From NCBI GenBank assembly GCA_002887195.1, contig PJAB01000739.1, forward strand, positions 1-21,384: 21,384 nucleotides of DNA. The letters run 5' to 3'. This document shows, piece after piece, positions 7,698-16,374 of this stretch. The notes under the pieces are model-generated. The model saw only the letters and a list, made by a program, of their open reading frames with translations. It was not told the origin of the DNA and did not search any database. Origin of the DNA: Chrysochromulina parva. Taxonomy: Eukaryota; Haptophyta; Prymnesiales; Chrysochromulinaceae. The first letter of the stretch is position 1. Each line of letters starts with the position of its first letter. The position numbers were made by a program, and so were the translations under genes.

Positions 7698-10600
7698 CTA
7701 AGCCTCGTACTCCTCAGCTGTCGCCTTTCGCCATTCCCGGGTCTGTTGCTGCCATTGCTTGAGTGAAGTGGCGCTCTGCAAGTAGCGCGGCGGGATAGCA
7801 GCACGTCCTTTCCTCATACGCTTCGAATTGGGGTCGTCGAAGGATCGCACGACTCCCTGGATTACTTCGGGCAGATAGCGCGAGCACAGGTCAGATGTCC
7901 AGCCAAATCCGGGCTGGATGATGCCTTTGTGGAAGCCCATCGGCGCAAGCATCATCACATCGTACGAGAAGCCACGCTCAAGCAAAGCCGCTTCCAAGCC
8001 AGATCGTCGCAGCACTTGCAGGGCCGAGCACACATCGAGCGCGCTGTGGAAGCCGCGATTAGAGCCAAGACCCTGAGGAGGAGGCGGCGCGCTTGCGTGA
8101 GGCAGCGGAGAGGGACGCCGCAGCTGAGGCAGCGGCGCGCGAGGGCGAAACAGCTCGGATGCGCGAGGAGGAGCGGCTCGAGCGCGAGCGGCTGGCCGAG
8201 GAGGCGTGCCGTCGTGCAGAGGAGGAGCGGCTCGAGCGCGAGAGGGTCGCTACAGTGGCGCGATTGACGGCCGCGTACGCAGAGGCCTTATACTGTACCT
8301 GAGGCCAAAAGGGCTCCAAGAGCGAGTCGCCTATCGGGAAGACGGGTACCAGCGCCTTCGCGCCGACGAACGCGCGCATATTACGCTCGAATTCTTTGCG
8401 CTGCTCATCCCGGGCATCAAATTTGTTCTGCGCGATGGCATGCGACTGCTGCACCGTCGATTGGCCCGCCTTCAAGACCTCCAACTCGGCATCGAGGTTT
8501 GCACGCTGACCGATTTCGCTGATGCCCTGGCCGGTAATGGCGGCGTAATCTTTGCGGTTGGCCCAGACTGCGGTGGCATAGGTGCGTGCTTGCAGAGAAA
8601 TCTGCGCACAGAGGTGAGTCAGACACAGGCCTAGAGTTGGTGAATTGGTGCCTGGGGGCAATGCCTACAATCCTCACCTGATGCAGCTCGTCTTCAAGCT
8701 TGGCCGTCTCCTCTCTATGCCACGCCAGCTGCGCGGCCGATAGCGCCGGCACGGCTTCGAGATCCATGCAAAGAGGCGAGTTCTGCGGCTGCGCTGCGCC
8801 GGGGCCAGAGAGGCCGAGCACGCGGAAAGGCGTGAGGCATCGAGCACGCGTAGAGAAGTCGAACAGCTTCACTGGGTGGAATGCACAGAAACGGGTTGTG
8901 GCCGGCAGCCGACAACACCTGCGAGGTGGGTCATGGCGGCGATCGGAACATGGTTGGCATGTGCGCAGGCAGGGTTGGCTAATTGGAGTTGGGTAGTGCC
9001 TGCTGTGAGGACGCAAATAGAATCTGAAGGGTGGAGACGGCGCTGTTGGAGGCGGGGCATGGTGGGGAAAGGTGCGGCGAGACCAGAATCGCGGCAGGGC
9101 GGTGCGCTCACGTCGCCACGACCCTCCCAAGCACCAGGAGCGCGTCCAAGTTGACATTCGCCGGGGAGAGGAGGAGGTCGACGGGTAGATCCTCACGCAG
9201 CACCCCTCGCTCGAGCAGGCAGCGCTTGCGCACGCAGGCAGCGATGTAGTGAGTCTCCCCTTTAAGGTACTCGAGGTTCTCGCAGTCCACGCCGTTCTGT
9301 TTGAGCGTGAGGAGCTCGCCGCCAAGGATGCGCACGAAAGAGCGCAGCCGCTTGCTCTCCTGCTCGGCAATGAGGAGGGAGGACAGTCGGGCCAAGCAGG
9401 ACCGCGCCGGTGGGCAACACACAGTTCTGTTCAACTTTGGGTTATGCGAGGGCGAGCCACACCTTGCATTCGGGATCGAGCTCGAGGTTGACGACGAGGC
9501 CGATGGCAGTGGCAAAGCGGTCGACGGTCTTCGTCACTCCCAGCCGCTTGCACGTGGGAGACCACTCGCCCTCTGCGAGTGCGAGCGCATCAAATTGCAC
9601 CAGTCTGACATCCGAAGGCGCCACCGCCATCGGGCCAAGGACGAACTCCTTGGATACCTCCGAGGTCGCCAACATATTATTAGCTCCCTGGAGCAGAGTG
9701 CGTGAGTAGTCGCCGATCTTTGTCGGTTTGAAATCGAGGACGGACGCGTCCAGCTTTGGCTGCGAAGTTTTCGAGATAGCCGCAGCCGGCACTGGCGGTG
9801 CTGCTACTGCCGCCGCCCCTGCCGGTTGCGTCGCTCCCGCCGCCACCGCACTAGCGGTAGACTTGTCGCGCTTGGAGCTGCCGTTTTTGGGCGACTTCTT
9901 CTTTTTACGCTGGCTACTGGCCGCAGCGCTACCATCTGCGTGTGCGCGGTCCGAGTTTGCGAACATGGACGAGATCGCCAGCTTCTTGGTTCTCCCTTTG
10001 CCGCCGTTGCTTCTGTTGCTTCTCGGGGGCTCGGCGATCGGTGCGCCGGCGAGGGCGAGCTCGGACGCAGATGACGTGTCCTCGCCCTCCTCCTCCTCCT
10101 CCTCGTCATCCTCCTCATCGTCGTCCTCGTCGTCCTCCTGCGCGGCGGCAAACTTAGGCGACCGCGCCCAGGCCTTCCATCGGCCACCCACGCTGTGTGG
10201 CGTCGTCGGCGCCTGCACAGCCACCAACTCGGAGCCGACGTGCAGCCTGACGCCGAATAGAAGCGCGGTCTTGAGCAGCACCTGGGTGAAATAAGAGGCG
10301 AGAAGGGTCGGAGTATGGGTACAGGGCGGGGGCGGGGGGCGGGCATGGGCCACACAGGAGGTTGCATACACAAACTCGACCACGTGGTCTCACAGAGCAC
10401 GGGCCACAAGGAGGCTGCATGGGCCAGCGGGCGAGCGCCGCAAACGAGAGAGGCTCTGTGCACAGCCCTCCCCACGGCAGCCCTCCCCTCCCAACGGCGG
10501 CGCACCAGTTGAATCTCGCGCGTGCCAAGGTGCAGCAGATCGCCGTGGTTGGTGAAACGCGGACAGTAGAGCTTCGCCCCGAATGACATCAGGTCGTCGG

Positions 10601-11602
10601 CGGTCTGCGAGGGTGCCGTCGACTCGATTGACAAGATGAGAGGGTTGTAGTTGTGAAGGCAGGGATGGGTGGAGGGCGACGCGCAAAGGGTGGCGGGTTA
10701 GACTGCGCCTTCACCTGTGGCCAGAGCGTCAGGATGTTGACACGAGAGAAGGTCTCGCGCTTCTCGATGATGGTGACATCTATTCCGTACAGCAAGCACT
10801 CGACCGCACAGCGCAGCCCAACGGGACCCGCACCGCTCACCACGACACGCAGCGGGCCGCTGCTCGCGCTGCCGCCGCCGGTTTGCGCTTCGAGCTTGAC
10901 GAAGTTTCCGGGGAAGAGGCCCTTTCGCTTGCCGCACGTGCCTTCCCACCAGCCGTCAGAGCCCTGGTCAGTCACGAGCACGATATCACCAACGGCGAGC
11001 GACATTTCACCGCCCTGCTCGGCGTGGAAGGGCTGTATGCAGCGGCCCTTGGGCATTTCTGCGCGCCGCGCGCGCTGCTTAGAGAGTTCCTTGCACATCT
11101 GGCGTACACGAACGGGCATGGTGCGTTCGCCCGAGGCGAGTAGCGCATCGTACAGCGCCATGCCCCACGCATCCTTAGGCAGCTTTAACATCCGCCGGAT
11201 GCGCGCAAAAGTCTTGATGACCGGCCCGATCTCATCTGCGTCCACAAAGTCCTGCCACACTGCGTGGTGATGTGCGAGCTTCTTTGGTGGGATTGGCGGG
11301 CCGGCTGGCTCGGCATCCTCGTCGACGGTCCCGGCTGCTTGACCTGCCAACTCTCTCACTCGCTCTTCGTGTGGGATGGGCTCCCCATCCACGGCTATTC
11401 CAATGCAGCCCGGGCCGCCACAGCAGCACAGCTCGGGCCGGCGGCCCGTTTTCTCACAAAGTCCGTTCTCGCGGCGCCACTTGATCTCGCGCTCATCCTC
11501 TTCCTCGGCGGGCTCGAAGGCATGCTCCATCCGAGCGATGTACTCCTCCGCCGACAGGGCCTTCTGGCCACTGCCCAGCATGAGCGAGGCCAAGGACGCC
11601 AT
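7698..11602 (-). CDS. MICAL-like FAD monooxygenase with SH3 domain, seven exons
   Basis: 990 residues. Exons: 11602-10715, 10604-10506, 10281-9463, 9359-9112, 8918-8678, 8601-8299, 8072-7698; all introns are GT-AG and every join keeps phase. The ATG at 11602 has G at -3 and G at +4. MICAL enzymes are flavin monooxygenases; animal ones oxidise actin methionines. Order: a Cys-rich segment (49-66, LCEKTGRRPELCCCGGPGC); SH3 domain (187-237, with GWWEGTCGKRKGLFPGNF); FAD fold GAGPVG (257-262) with Glu280; FSRVNILTLWPQ (about 285-296); TREIQL joined to VLLKTALLFGV (325-340); a disordered insertion (about 371-505) with an acidic run (378-397) and KKKKSPK (455-461); DALALAEGEW (560-569); GVDCENLEYLKGETHYI; VKLFDFSTR; a helical insertion (about 725-845); PVFPIGDSLLEPFWPQ joined to GLGSNRGF (851-874). 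No CH or LIM domain follows. The actin link is inference from family. Confidence 0.85.
8165..8242. repeat. 24-base direct repeat inside an intron of the MICAL-like gene
   Basis: An identical 24-base unit (core GAGCGGCTCGAGCGCGAG) lies at 8165-8188 and 8219-8242. The offset is 54 bases, exactly 18 codons. On the plus strand both copies fall in the same frame and read EEERLERE. The surrounding intron is 8298-8073 on the minus strand. Confidence 0.9.
10081..10139. repeat. TCC/TCG triplet repeat coding for an acidic run
   Basis: An impure trinucleotide tract (TCC, TCG and TCA units) within exon 3 of the MICAL-like gene. On the minus strand it reads as Glu/Asp and forms the acidic run at residues 378-397. 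It is prone to length change; no stop arises from it. Confidence 0.85.
10343..10420. repeat. Imperfect 25-base direct repeat within an intron
   Basis: Copy one at about 10343-10367 and copy two at about 10397-10420 share a GGGCCACA...AGGAGG.TGCAT pattern with two substitutions and one indel. Both are inside the 224-base intron between exons 2 and 3 of the MICAL-like gene. Confidence 0.7.
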
Positions 11603-11801
11603 TCTTGAAAGCCCCTTGTGAACTGGGGATCGAACGATTTGGAAGATGCCTCTCCTGCCGATATAAAAAGCACGCTCCTGAATAGATGGTCCCGATTGCT
11701 CACGGGAGCCCCCGTCTGCTTGAAATGCTTGACATGCTAGGCTGCTTGCATGCAATCTCGAAGAGTGGGAATTTACGTTGTCGATTCCTTCTGAGAACAG
11801 C
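11603..11801. promoter_or_regulatory. Divergent promoter region with TATA-like box
   Basis: 199 bases between the ATG of the MICAL-like gene (minus) and that of the disordered-protein gene (plus). A TATAAAAAG stretch at 11662-11670 is oriented for the plus-strand gene, 140 bases before its ATG. Nothing similar is seen for the minus-strand gene. The TATA role is inference. Confidence 0.45.
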
Positions 11802-13346
11802 ATGCTGGCCGACTCATCTTTTGTGAGCACCCCCTCGTCGGTGACGACCCCCGATCAAGCGCACGCGCAGCCGACACTCAAGCGGGCGCTCGTCCTACCG
11901 TCCCCGGACACGGAAGCCCACGCCAAGGGCGCGCGCGTCGCGCCGTGCTCTGGAGCGACCGCAAAGCCAACATCCCTCGCCTCGCCCTTCTGTGCAGCCA
12001 CTAACGAGCACGAGCACGCGTCGGGCGTCGCCCCTCCCGCAGCCGTCGACGCGGCCTTCACCGTGGAGGGGGCGCACTGCACCGGCACTGAGCACCCACC
12101 GGAGCACCCGCAGAAGCGGCCGATCGCCGACGCCATGTTCGCCGCGGCTGGTGCTACCATCACCTCGCATGCAGACACGCGAGGTGCCGGCGAGCAAGAT
12201 GTCCCTCTGGCTCTGCCGCTCGGTCCGGCCGAAAGCGAGGCGAACCAGTTGATCGATCATGTGGGCACGAGTCTGGCGGCCTGGCTCGACGGCTACACCA
12301 CGGCCCTCGCGCAGGACGTCAAGAACACGCTGCATCCCGTGCTCCACCAGAGCTACCTTGAACAAGCCGAACGCATCCTGTCCAACGCGCGCGCCCTGGA
12401 TCGGCAGCGGCAGTGGAACGACCAAGCACGCCAGGCGCTCGTTGCAAGCGCGCAGCGCATGATGAACCTCGTCGCGGTCATCCAGCCGAACGGAGGCGCC
12501 GTCGCCTCCGCTCGGGTAGCGGCGGTGCTGGCGGGCGGCGGGGCGCGCGGCAGTGCGGGTGGTGGAGGCGGGACGACCCGTCGCGTCGCGGGCGGCATCG
12601 GTGCGGGCGTCGGCGGCGTGCAGACGCAGGTGGCCGAGGTGCCGCCACCACCGTTGCCCACGTTTGGTGCTCCGTTGCCTCCCCACGCGCCGCCACCCTC
12701 GCCAGCAATGAGCGTGGCATCAGGCTGCGAATTCGGACATTCGGACAGCCCGCCGCAGCACGTGGAGAGCCAGGCACGCCACCAGCAGCCATGCGATGAA
12801 GATGGCTCTGCGAAGGCCAGCAAGGAGCATCCGGCGAAGGCGGCGGACAACAAGGGGGTGGCGGACGAAATCGCCGACGATGGCCCTGCTGCCGATGGCC
12901 CTGCAGACGAGCACGGCGCTGATGGCGATCAGGAGCTCAACGGCATTGGCTACATCAGCGGCTCCAGCCACGTGATGCCCACTGTTGGCCTTGCGACGCA
13001 GCCGTGGGATGATGATGACGGCCGTGATGACGGCGACGAGGATCAGCACACGGCGGATGTTGTGGACAACAAGGAGTTGGCGGACACGAATGCAGGTCTC
13101 GGCAGCTGTGGCACGGGCGGCGGGGGCGCGAGCCTTCACCATGCTGTCATGGGCTGCGGTGGGCACATCCACGGCGGGGGGCTCTCTGGCGGAGCGCCCG
13201 GCCCTCGAAGCCGCGCCCCATCGGTGACCTCATCGATGCCTGCAGTCCGTGTGCCTGCGGCGGCGCCGCCACTCGTGGTCACGGCTGCGAACCGTCCCCT
13301 GCTCGGTAGTGGTGGCCACAGTGGCCGCAAGCGCCACACTGAGTGA
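11802..13346 (+). CDS. Large disordered protein of unknown function
   Basis: 514 residues from the first ATG, 11802, to TGA at 13344-13346, apparently one exon. I do not recognise it. Residues 1-145 are low-complexity and Ala/Pro/Thr-rich. Residues 146-228 form the only compact-looking part: a charged helical segment with QLIDHVGTSLAAWLDGYTTAL and QSYLEQAERILSNARALDRQRQWN, suggestive of a helical bundle or coiled coil. After that come a Gly-rich stretch (about 240-280), a Pro-rich stretch with PPPPLPTFGAPLPPHAPPP, and an acidic region holding two related segments (DNKGVADE and DNKELADT). The tail is Gly/Ser/Pro-rich and ends in basic GRKRHTE. Such a layout occurs in nuclear or scaffolding proteins; that is inference. 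The Pro-rich part might be an SH3 ligand, and the divergent neighbour encodes an SH3 domain. Introns in the low-complexity parts cannot be excluded. Confidence 0.65.
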   Translation: MLADSSFVSTPSSVTTPDQAHAQPTLKRALVLPSPDTEAHAKGARVAPCSGATAKPTSLASPFCAATNEHEHASGVAPPAAVDAAFTVEGAHCTGTEHPPEHPQKRPIADAMFAAAGATITSHADTRGAGEQDVPLALPLGPAESEANQLIDHVGTSLAAWLDGYTTALAQDVKNTLHPVLHQSYLEQAERILSNARALDRQRQWNDQARQALVASAQRMMNLVAVIQPNGGAVASARVAAVLAGGGARGSAGGGGGTTRRVAGGIGAGVGGVQTQVAEVPPPPLPTFGAPLPPHAPPPSPAMSVASGCEFGHSDSPPQHVESQARHQQPCDEDGSAKASKEHPAKAADNKGVADEIADDGPAADGPADEHGADGDQELNGIGYISGSSHVMPTVGLATQPWDDDDGRDDGDEDQHTADVVDNKELADTNAGLGSCGTGGGGASLHHAVMGCGGHIHGGGLSGGAPGPRSRAPSVTSSMPAVRVPAAAPPLVVTAANRPLLGSGGHSGRKRHTE

Positions 13347-14132
13347 GCCCGAGTGAGCGCAATGCTTGCACGGAGGGCAGGCGCAGCAGAGGGCGCCACG
13401 TAAAACTCGGTTCTAGCGGCGGCGATTGAGCGGCCCCGTGAGCGGAGCGGTACGTGAGCGGCAACTACACACGTCCGAGCCGCGCGGTGGTCGAGCAGGG
13501 CAATGTGGGCAGTCCGGCAGTGGGGCATCGGGAAGTCGAAGAGCGGCCGATACGCGTACGATACCCGTACGAGGGGTGAGTGGTTCCACGACTGCGCGCG
13601 CGCATCCACGCGCAACGGCCAAAGAGGGCCCACGCACGCTGCACAGTGTTTCTACGGCCGAGGTGCCAAATCGCGCGTACTTGGCGCACACAAACCGCCC
13701 CCGCGCGCGGGGCCAACGATGGTCGTTGCGCGGCAGCCACGGTCTACGGGACAGTGCTCAGGGGCGCGACGTCACGCGATAGGCCGGTCCCCACACGACA
13801 ACGTCAACGTGAACGTCCGTGCTCGGGGGCTCGGCGACCTCAGAGCTAAGAAGCGGAGAACGTCGGGAGTTACGTAATGCGGATTAAAGGAGAGCAGAAT
13901 AGGGAATCACGAAAGCACACCGAATCTCTTTTCCCGGAAGTGCGGGGCCACCTCATCACGGTCCATGTTCATGTACAATTTGATGGACGAAAGACAATAG
14001 ACATGATCTTAAAGAGCGACCGCTCATTGCGGGCTCACGTTGCTACTACACACCGACCCTGGTATCGCGGGTGTGCGTCGAGGCGCGCGTCACTTTAAAG
14101 TCGCTCATGCTATTCGGGCGACGCTACGTCGC
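13347..14132. other. Intergenic stretch between convergent genes, no gene seen
   Basis: The stretch lies between the stops of the disordered-protein gene (plus) and PAM16 (minus), so it should hold two 3' untranslated regions. The left part is GC-rich; the right part (from about 13870) is AT-richer, starting with GTTACGTAATGCGGATTA. A 73-codon plus-strand frame from an ATG at 13877 shows no family features and I do not call it. Confidence 0.5.
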
Positions 14133-14757
14133 TCACTGCTTGCCGCTAGCGCCCGCACCGGCCGAGCTCGAGCTTGATCCGCCTCTGTCGACGAGCAGCA
14201 CATCGCAAGCGTTCGATACTTTCTGTTGCAAATACTTGGAGCCGCCTTTGCTCGGATCGTTCATCTCTATCAGCCGCTTGTGTGCCTCTAGCACCTCTGC
14301 CTCCGTCGCCGTCGGTTTTACGTTGAGGATCATGCGCGCCTGGGTAACGCGAAAAGGCACGATCATTGGCGCTCAGGAGGAGGTGTTGCACAGCGCTGGC
14401 CCCAACGAGTGGTGGAGGCGGAACACGCACCTCGCTCTCCAGCAAGCCTCCTCGACCGGACCGCAAGCCAGCCTTGGCTGCATTTGCTGCTGCAGATGCC
14501 CCGCCATTGTCTGGAGCGTTCAAGTACACGGGGGGAGGGAGCAGTTATGCAAGTGCCCGCGTGCATATGGCATGGGTGCCTGAGGCCAGGCTGCCAAGGC
14601 GCTTACTGAGGGCCTGTTTGTATGCATCGAGGAAGGCACGCCCAAGCACGCCACCTCCCATGACGATGACATTGGCGATCAAACGCGCGAAAGGGGCGCC
14701 CACCATACGTCGACGGGGAAGTGTCGTGGTGAAGGAAGTTGTGAATGCGTTGATCAT
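14133..14757 (-). CDS. PAM16: PAM16/Tim16, mitochondrial import motor subunit, three exons
   Basis: 145 residues from the ATG at 14757, or 128 from the ATG at 14706, which aligns better with the usual start. Exons: 14757-14607, 14510-14431, 14339-14133; introns of 96 bases (GTAAGC...TCCAG) and 91 bases (GTGCGT...CCCAG); both joins keep phase. PAM16 is a J-like protein that binds and controls PAM18 at the matrix side of the TIM23 channel. Seen: FARLIANVIVMGGGVLGRAFLDAYKQAL (family N-terminus, crossing or lining the inner membrane), an Ala/Gly linker, then the J-like domain with SEARMILNVKP and NDPSKGGSKYLQQKV. The J-protein HPD motif is absent, replaced by NDP, as expected for PAM16 rather than PAM18. 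A Ser/Gly-rich tail ends the protein. The extra 17 residues at the longer start are basic and Thr-rich and might be a presequence. Divergent from the RMD1-like gene. Confidence 0.9.
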
Positions 14758-14874
14758 TCGATCATACCGAATCTTTTCCAGATTTTATTTTTGAATTTGG
14801 ACACTATTTGGACTGCAAGAGAACTGGAGGCGAGTGAATCGTGCAATCTTCGGAAGCGCTTCGGCACTCCCGAC
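14758..14874. promoter_or_regulatory. Short divergent promoter region (PAM16 / RMD1-like)
   Basis: 117 bases between divergent ATGs, including an AT-rich core around 14775-14800 (GATTTTATTTTTGAATTTGG) that stands out from the GC-rich surroundings. It is the likely nucleosome-poor promoter for both genes. No individual factor site is identified. Confidence 0.55.
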
Positions 14875-16374
14875 ATGAGCGACTTCGCCGGGTCGCAGGG
14901 TCGCGGGAATAATGATGTGCGTCAAGCGTTGCTCAACGCGGCTGACCGTGTGGAGGACTGCGGCACTTCCGATGGCACCAGCCAGCGTGAACCGGACGCG
15001 CGTCGAGAGGGCTCTCAGCAAGGCTATGAGCATGCAGATGCTGACGGTGATGATGGTCAACACGAGGATGAGAACCTGGAGGATGACGCCGACGGAGGTC
15101 AGCTTACGGATGGCGGGCATGGCGCCATCTCCGAGCCTGAGGCGGGTGACGGCAGTAGTCAATTGACAGGTTACTACAGTGCAGATGGCACCATGCACGG
15201 CCACCGAGCTGGAAATCGCTCGCCGCGGGTTCGTGCGGCTCAGCGGGGTGCGGCGCTCTCGTTTGGTCGCGCATCGGTACCAGCACCCCGAGGTGGCAGC
15301 ACCAGACGGCGTACTACGGCATCGCAGCCCGCGCGCGAGCGGCGTGACGGGCGTGCCGCGGCCGAGGATGAGGGCAGCGCCGATGATACTCGCGTTTGGC
15401 GCGGCAACGAGCCGCTAATCCCGCAGTCCTCTTCCTTCGCTCTCCCGCCTCTCCGCGTCGATATGCCGAGCGGCATCCCCAGTGGCGGCCTCGATCACCA
15501 CCCCGTCAATCTGCTGCGCTGCACCTCATACTGCTGCTCGCTCGGGATCGACCTCGTCGCGTTGAACCGACACCTAGCAGAGGGGCGTCGTCTCGCATGC
15601 CGCATGCACAAGGATGGACTGAACGCGGTGCTACACTGCGTCGAACAGCACCGTGCGTCCGAGGCCTTTTCGCACGAGGGGCGTAGCGAGGGGCGTAGCG
15701 CGCACTCCTTCTACTTTTCGTACGGCTGCGTCGTCACATGGGGCTTGAGTGAACGAGAAGAGCGCGAGCGGCTTCTGATGCTCGCGCAGCACGGCTTTAT
15801 GATCGAGCCCCTGAGCGAGGAGGAGGTGGACGATTTCGGCTACACTCACCTGGAAGGCGCCAAGGCGTCCATCGCCAAGGATGTCATAACGCTCACCTCG
15901 TACCAGATTCTCGAGAAACTCGCCATCTCCTTTGGCCTTGCCCAATCAGTTAAGCTCGGCGTCTTTGAACGTACTGTCGAGCAAACCATCCAGGAGACGC
16001 GCTCGATCCCCGAGCGGATGGCCAGAGATGGCAAGATCCGCCTGCGGCGCGCCGCCGTCACGAAGCGCATCGGGCAGCTCTTTGTCGATCGTGCCTCAAT
16101 CAACTTGCACTCGGACATCCTGGACCACCCCGAGTTCTTCTGGGAGAACGACGAGTGGCTCTCACTCTATGTGCGTGCCAGCAAGTACCTCGAGATCGAC
16201 CGGCGCACCGAGGTGCTCAACAAGCGCCTCGACATTATCAAGGAGCTCTTCGACATGCTCGCCTCGGAAATGAACCAGAACCACTCCAACAAGCTTGAGT
16301 GGATTATCATCATCCTCATCTTAATCGAAGTCTTCTTCCAGGTGTTCCAGCTGGTCCTGGACCACTTCTACTAG
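14875..16374 (+). CDS. RMD1/RMND1-family protein (DUF155)
   Basis: 499 residues, one exon, from the first ATG (14875); the frame is open for 84 bases upstream but begins without ATG. The family includes yeast RMD1 and human RMND1, an inner-membrane mitochondrial protein needed for mitochondrial translation. Seen: an acidic, disordered N-terminal third with Asp/Glu runs and an Arg-rich patch, then the DUF155 core (about 210-470) with SFYFSYGCVVTWGLSERE, LEKLAISFGLAQSVKLGVFE, SIPERMA, INLHSDILDHPEFFWENDEW and EVLNKRLDIIKELFDML, and a C-terminal membrane helix (about 474-497, LEWIIIILILIEVFFQVFQL), the classic family ending. A 12-base tandem repeat (GAGGGGCGTAGC twice, near 15677-15700) gives EGRSEGRS just before the core. 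No clear mitochondrial presequence is seen, so location is uncertain. Confidence 0.9.
   Translation: MSDFAGSQGRGNNDVRQALLNAADRVEDCGTSDGTSQREPDARREGSQQGYEHADADGDDGQHEDENLEDDADGGQLTDGGHGAISEPEAGDGSSQLTGYYSADGTMHGHRAGNRSPRVRAAQRGAALSFGRASVPAPRGGSTRRRTTASQPARERRDGRAAAEDEGSADDTRVWRGNEPLIPQSSSFALPPLRVDMPSGIPSGGLDHHPVNLLRCTSYCCSLGIDLVALNRHLAEGRRLACRMHKDGLNAVLHCVEQHRASEAFSHEGRSEGRSAHSFYFSYGCVVTWGLSEREERERLLMLAQHGFMIEPLSEEEVDDFGYTHLEGAKASIAKDVITLTSYQILEKLAISFGLAQSVKLGVFERTVEQTIQETRSIPERMARDGKIRLRRAAVTKRIGQLFVDRASINLHSDILDHPEFFWENDEWLSLYVRASKYLEIDRRTEVLNKRLDIIKELFDMLASEMNQNHSNKLEWIIIILILIEVFFQVFQLVLDHFY

Noticed and set aside
8093..8302. Plus-strand coiled-coil frame as a separate gene
   Set aside because: It lies within a well-supported intron of the MICAL-like gene, and its only ATG is internal. 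I keep it as a finding about intron origin, not as a gene.
9360..9462. Shorter 3' splice choices (for example AACAG near 9421) for intron 3 of the MICAL-like gene
   Set aside because: They break the reading phase. The AG at 9361-9360 keeps phase and follows a pyrimidine-rich tract.
12720..13172. Minus-strand frame with strongly hydrophobic, membrane-like stretches
   Set aside because: It is antisense to Asp/Glu-rich coding sequence; GAC/GAT/GAG read backwards give Val/Ile/Leu. The same artefact appears at 14785-15204 opposite the RMD1-like gene.
13877..14098. 73-codon plus-strand frame from an ATG inside the TTACGTAATG motif
   Set aside because: No domain; lies between convergent 3' ends. 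Could be a tiny gene but nothing supports it.
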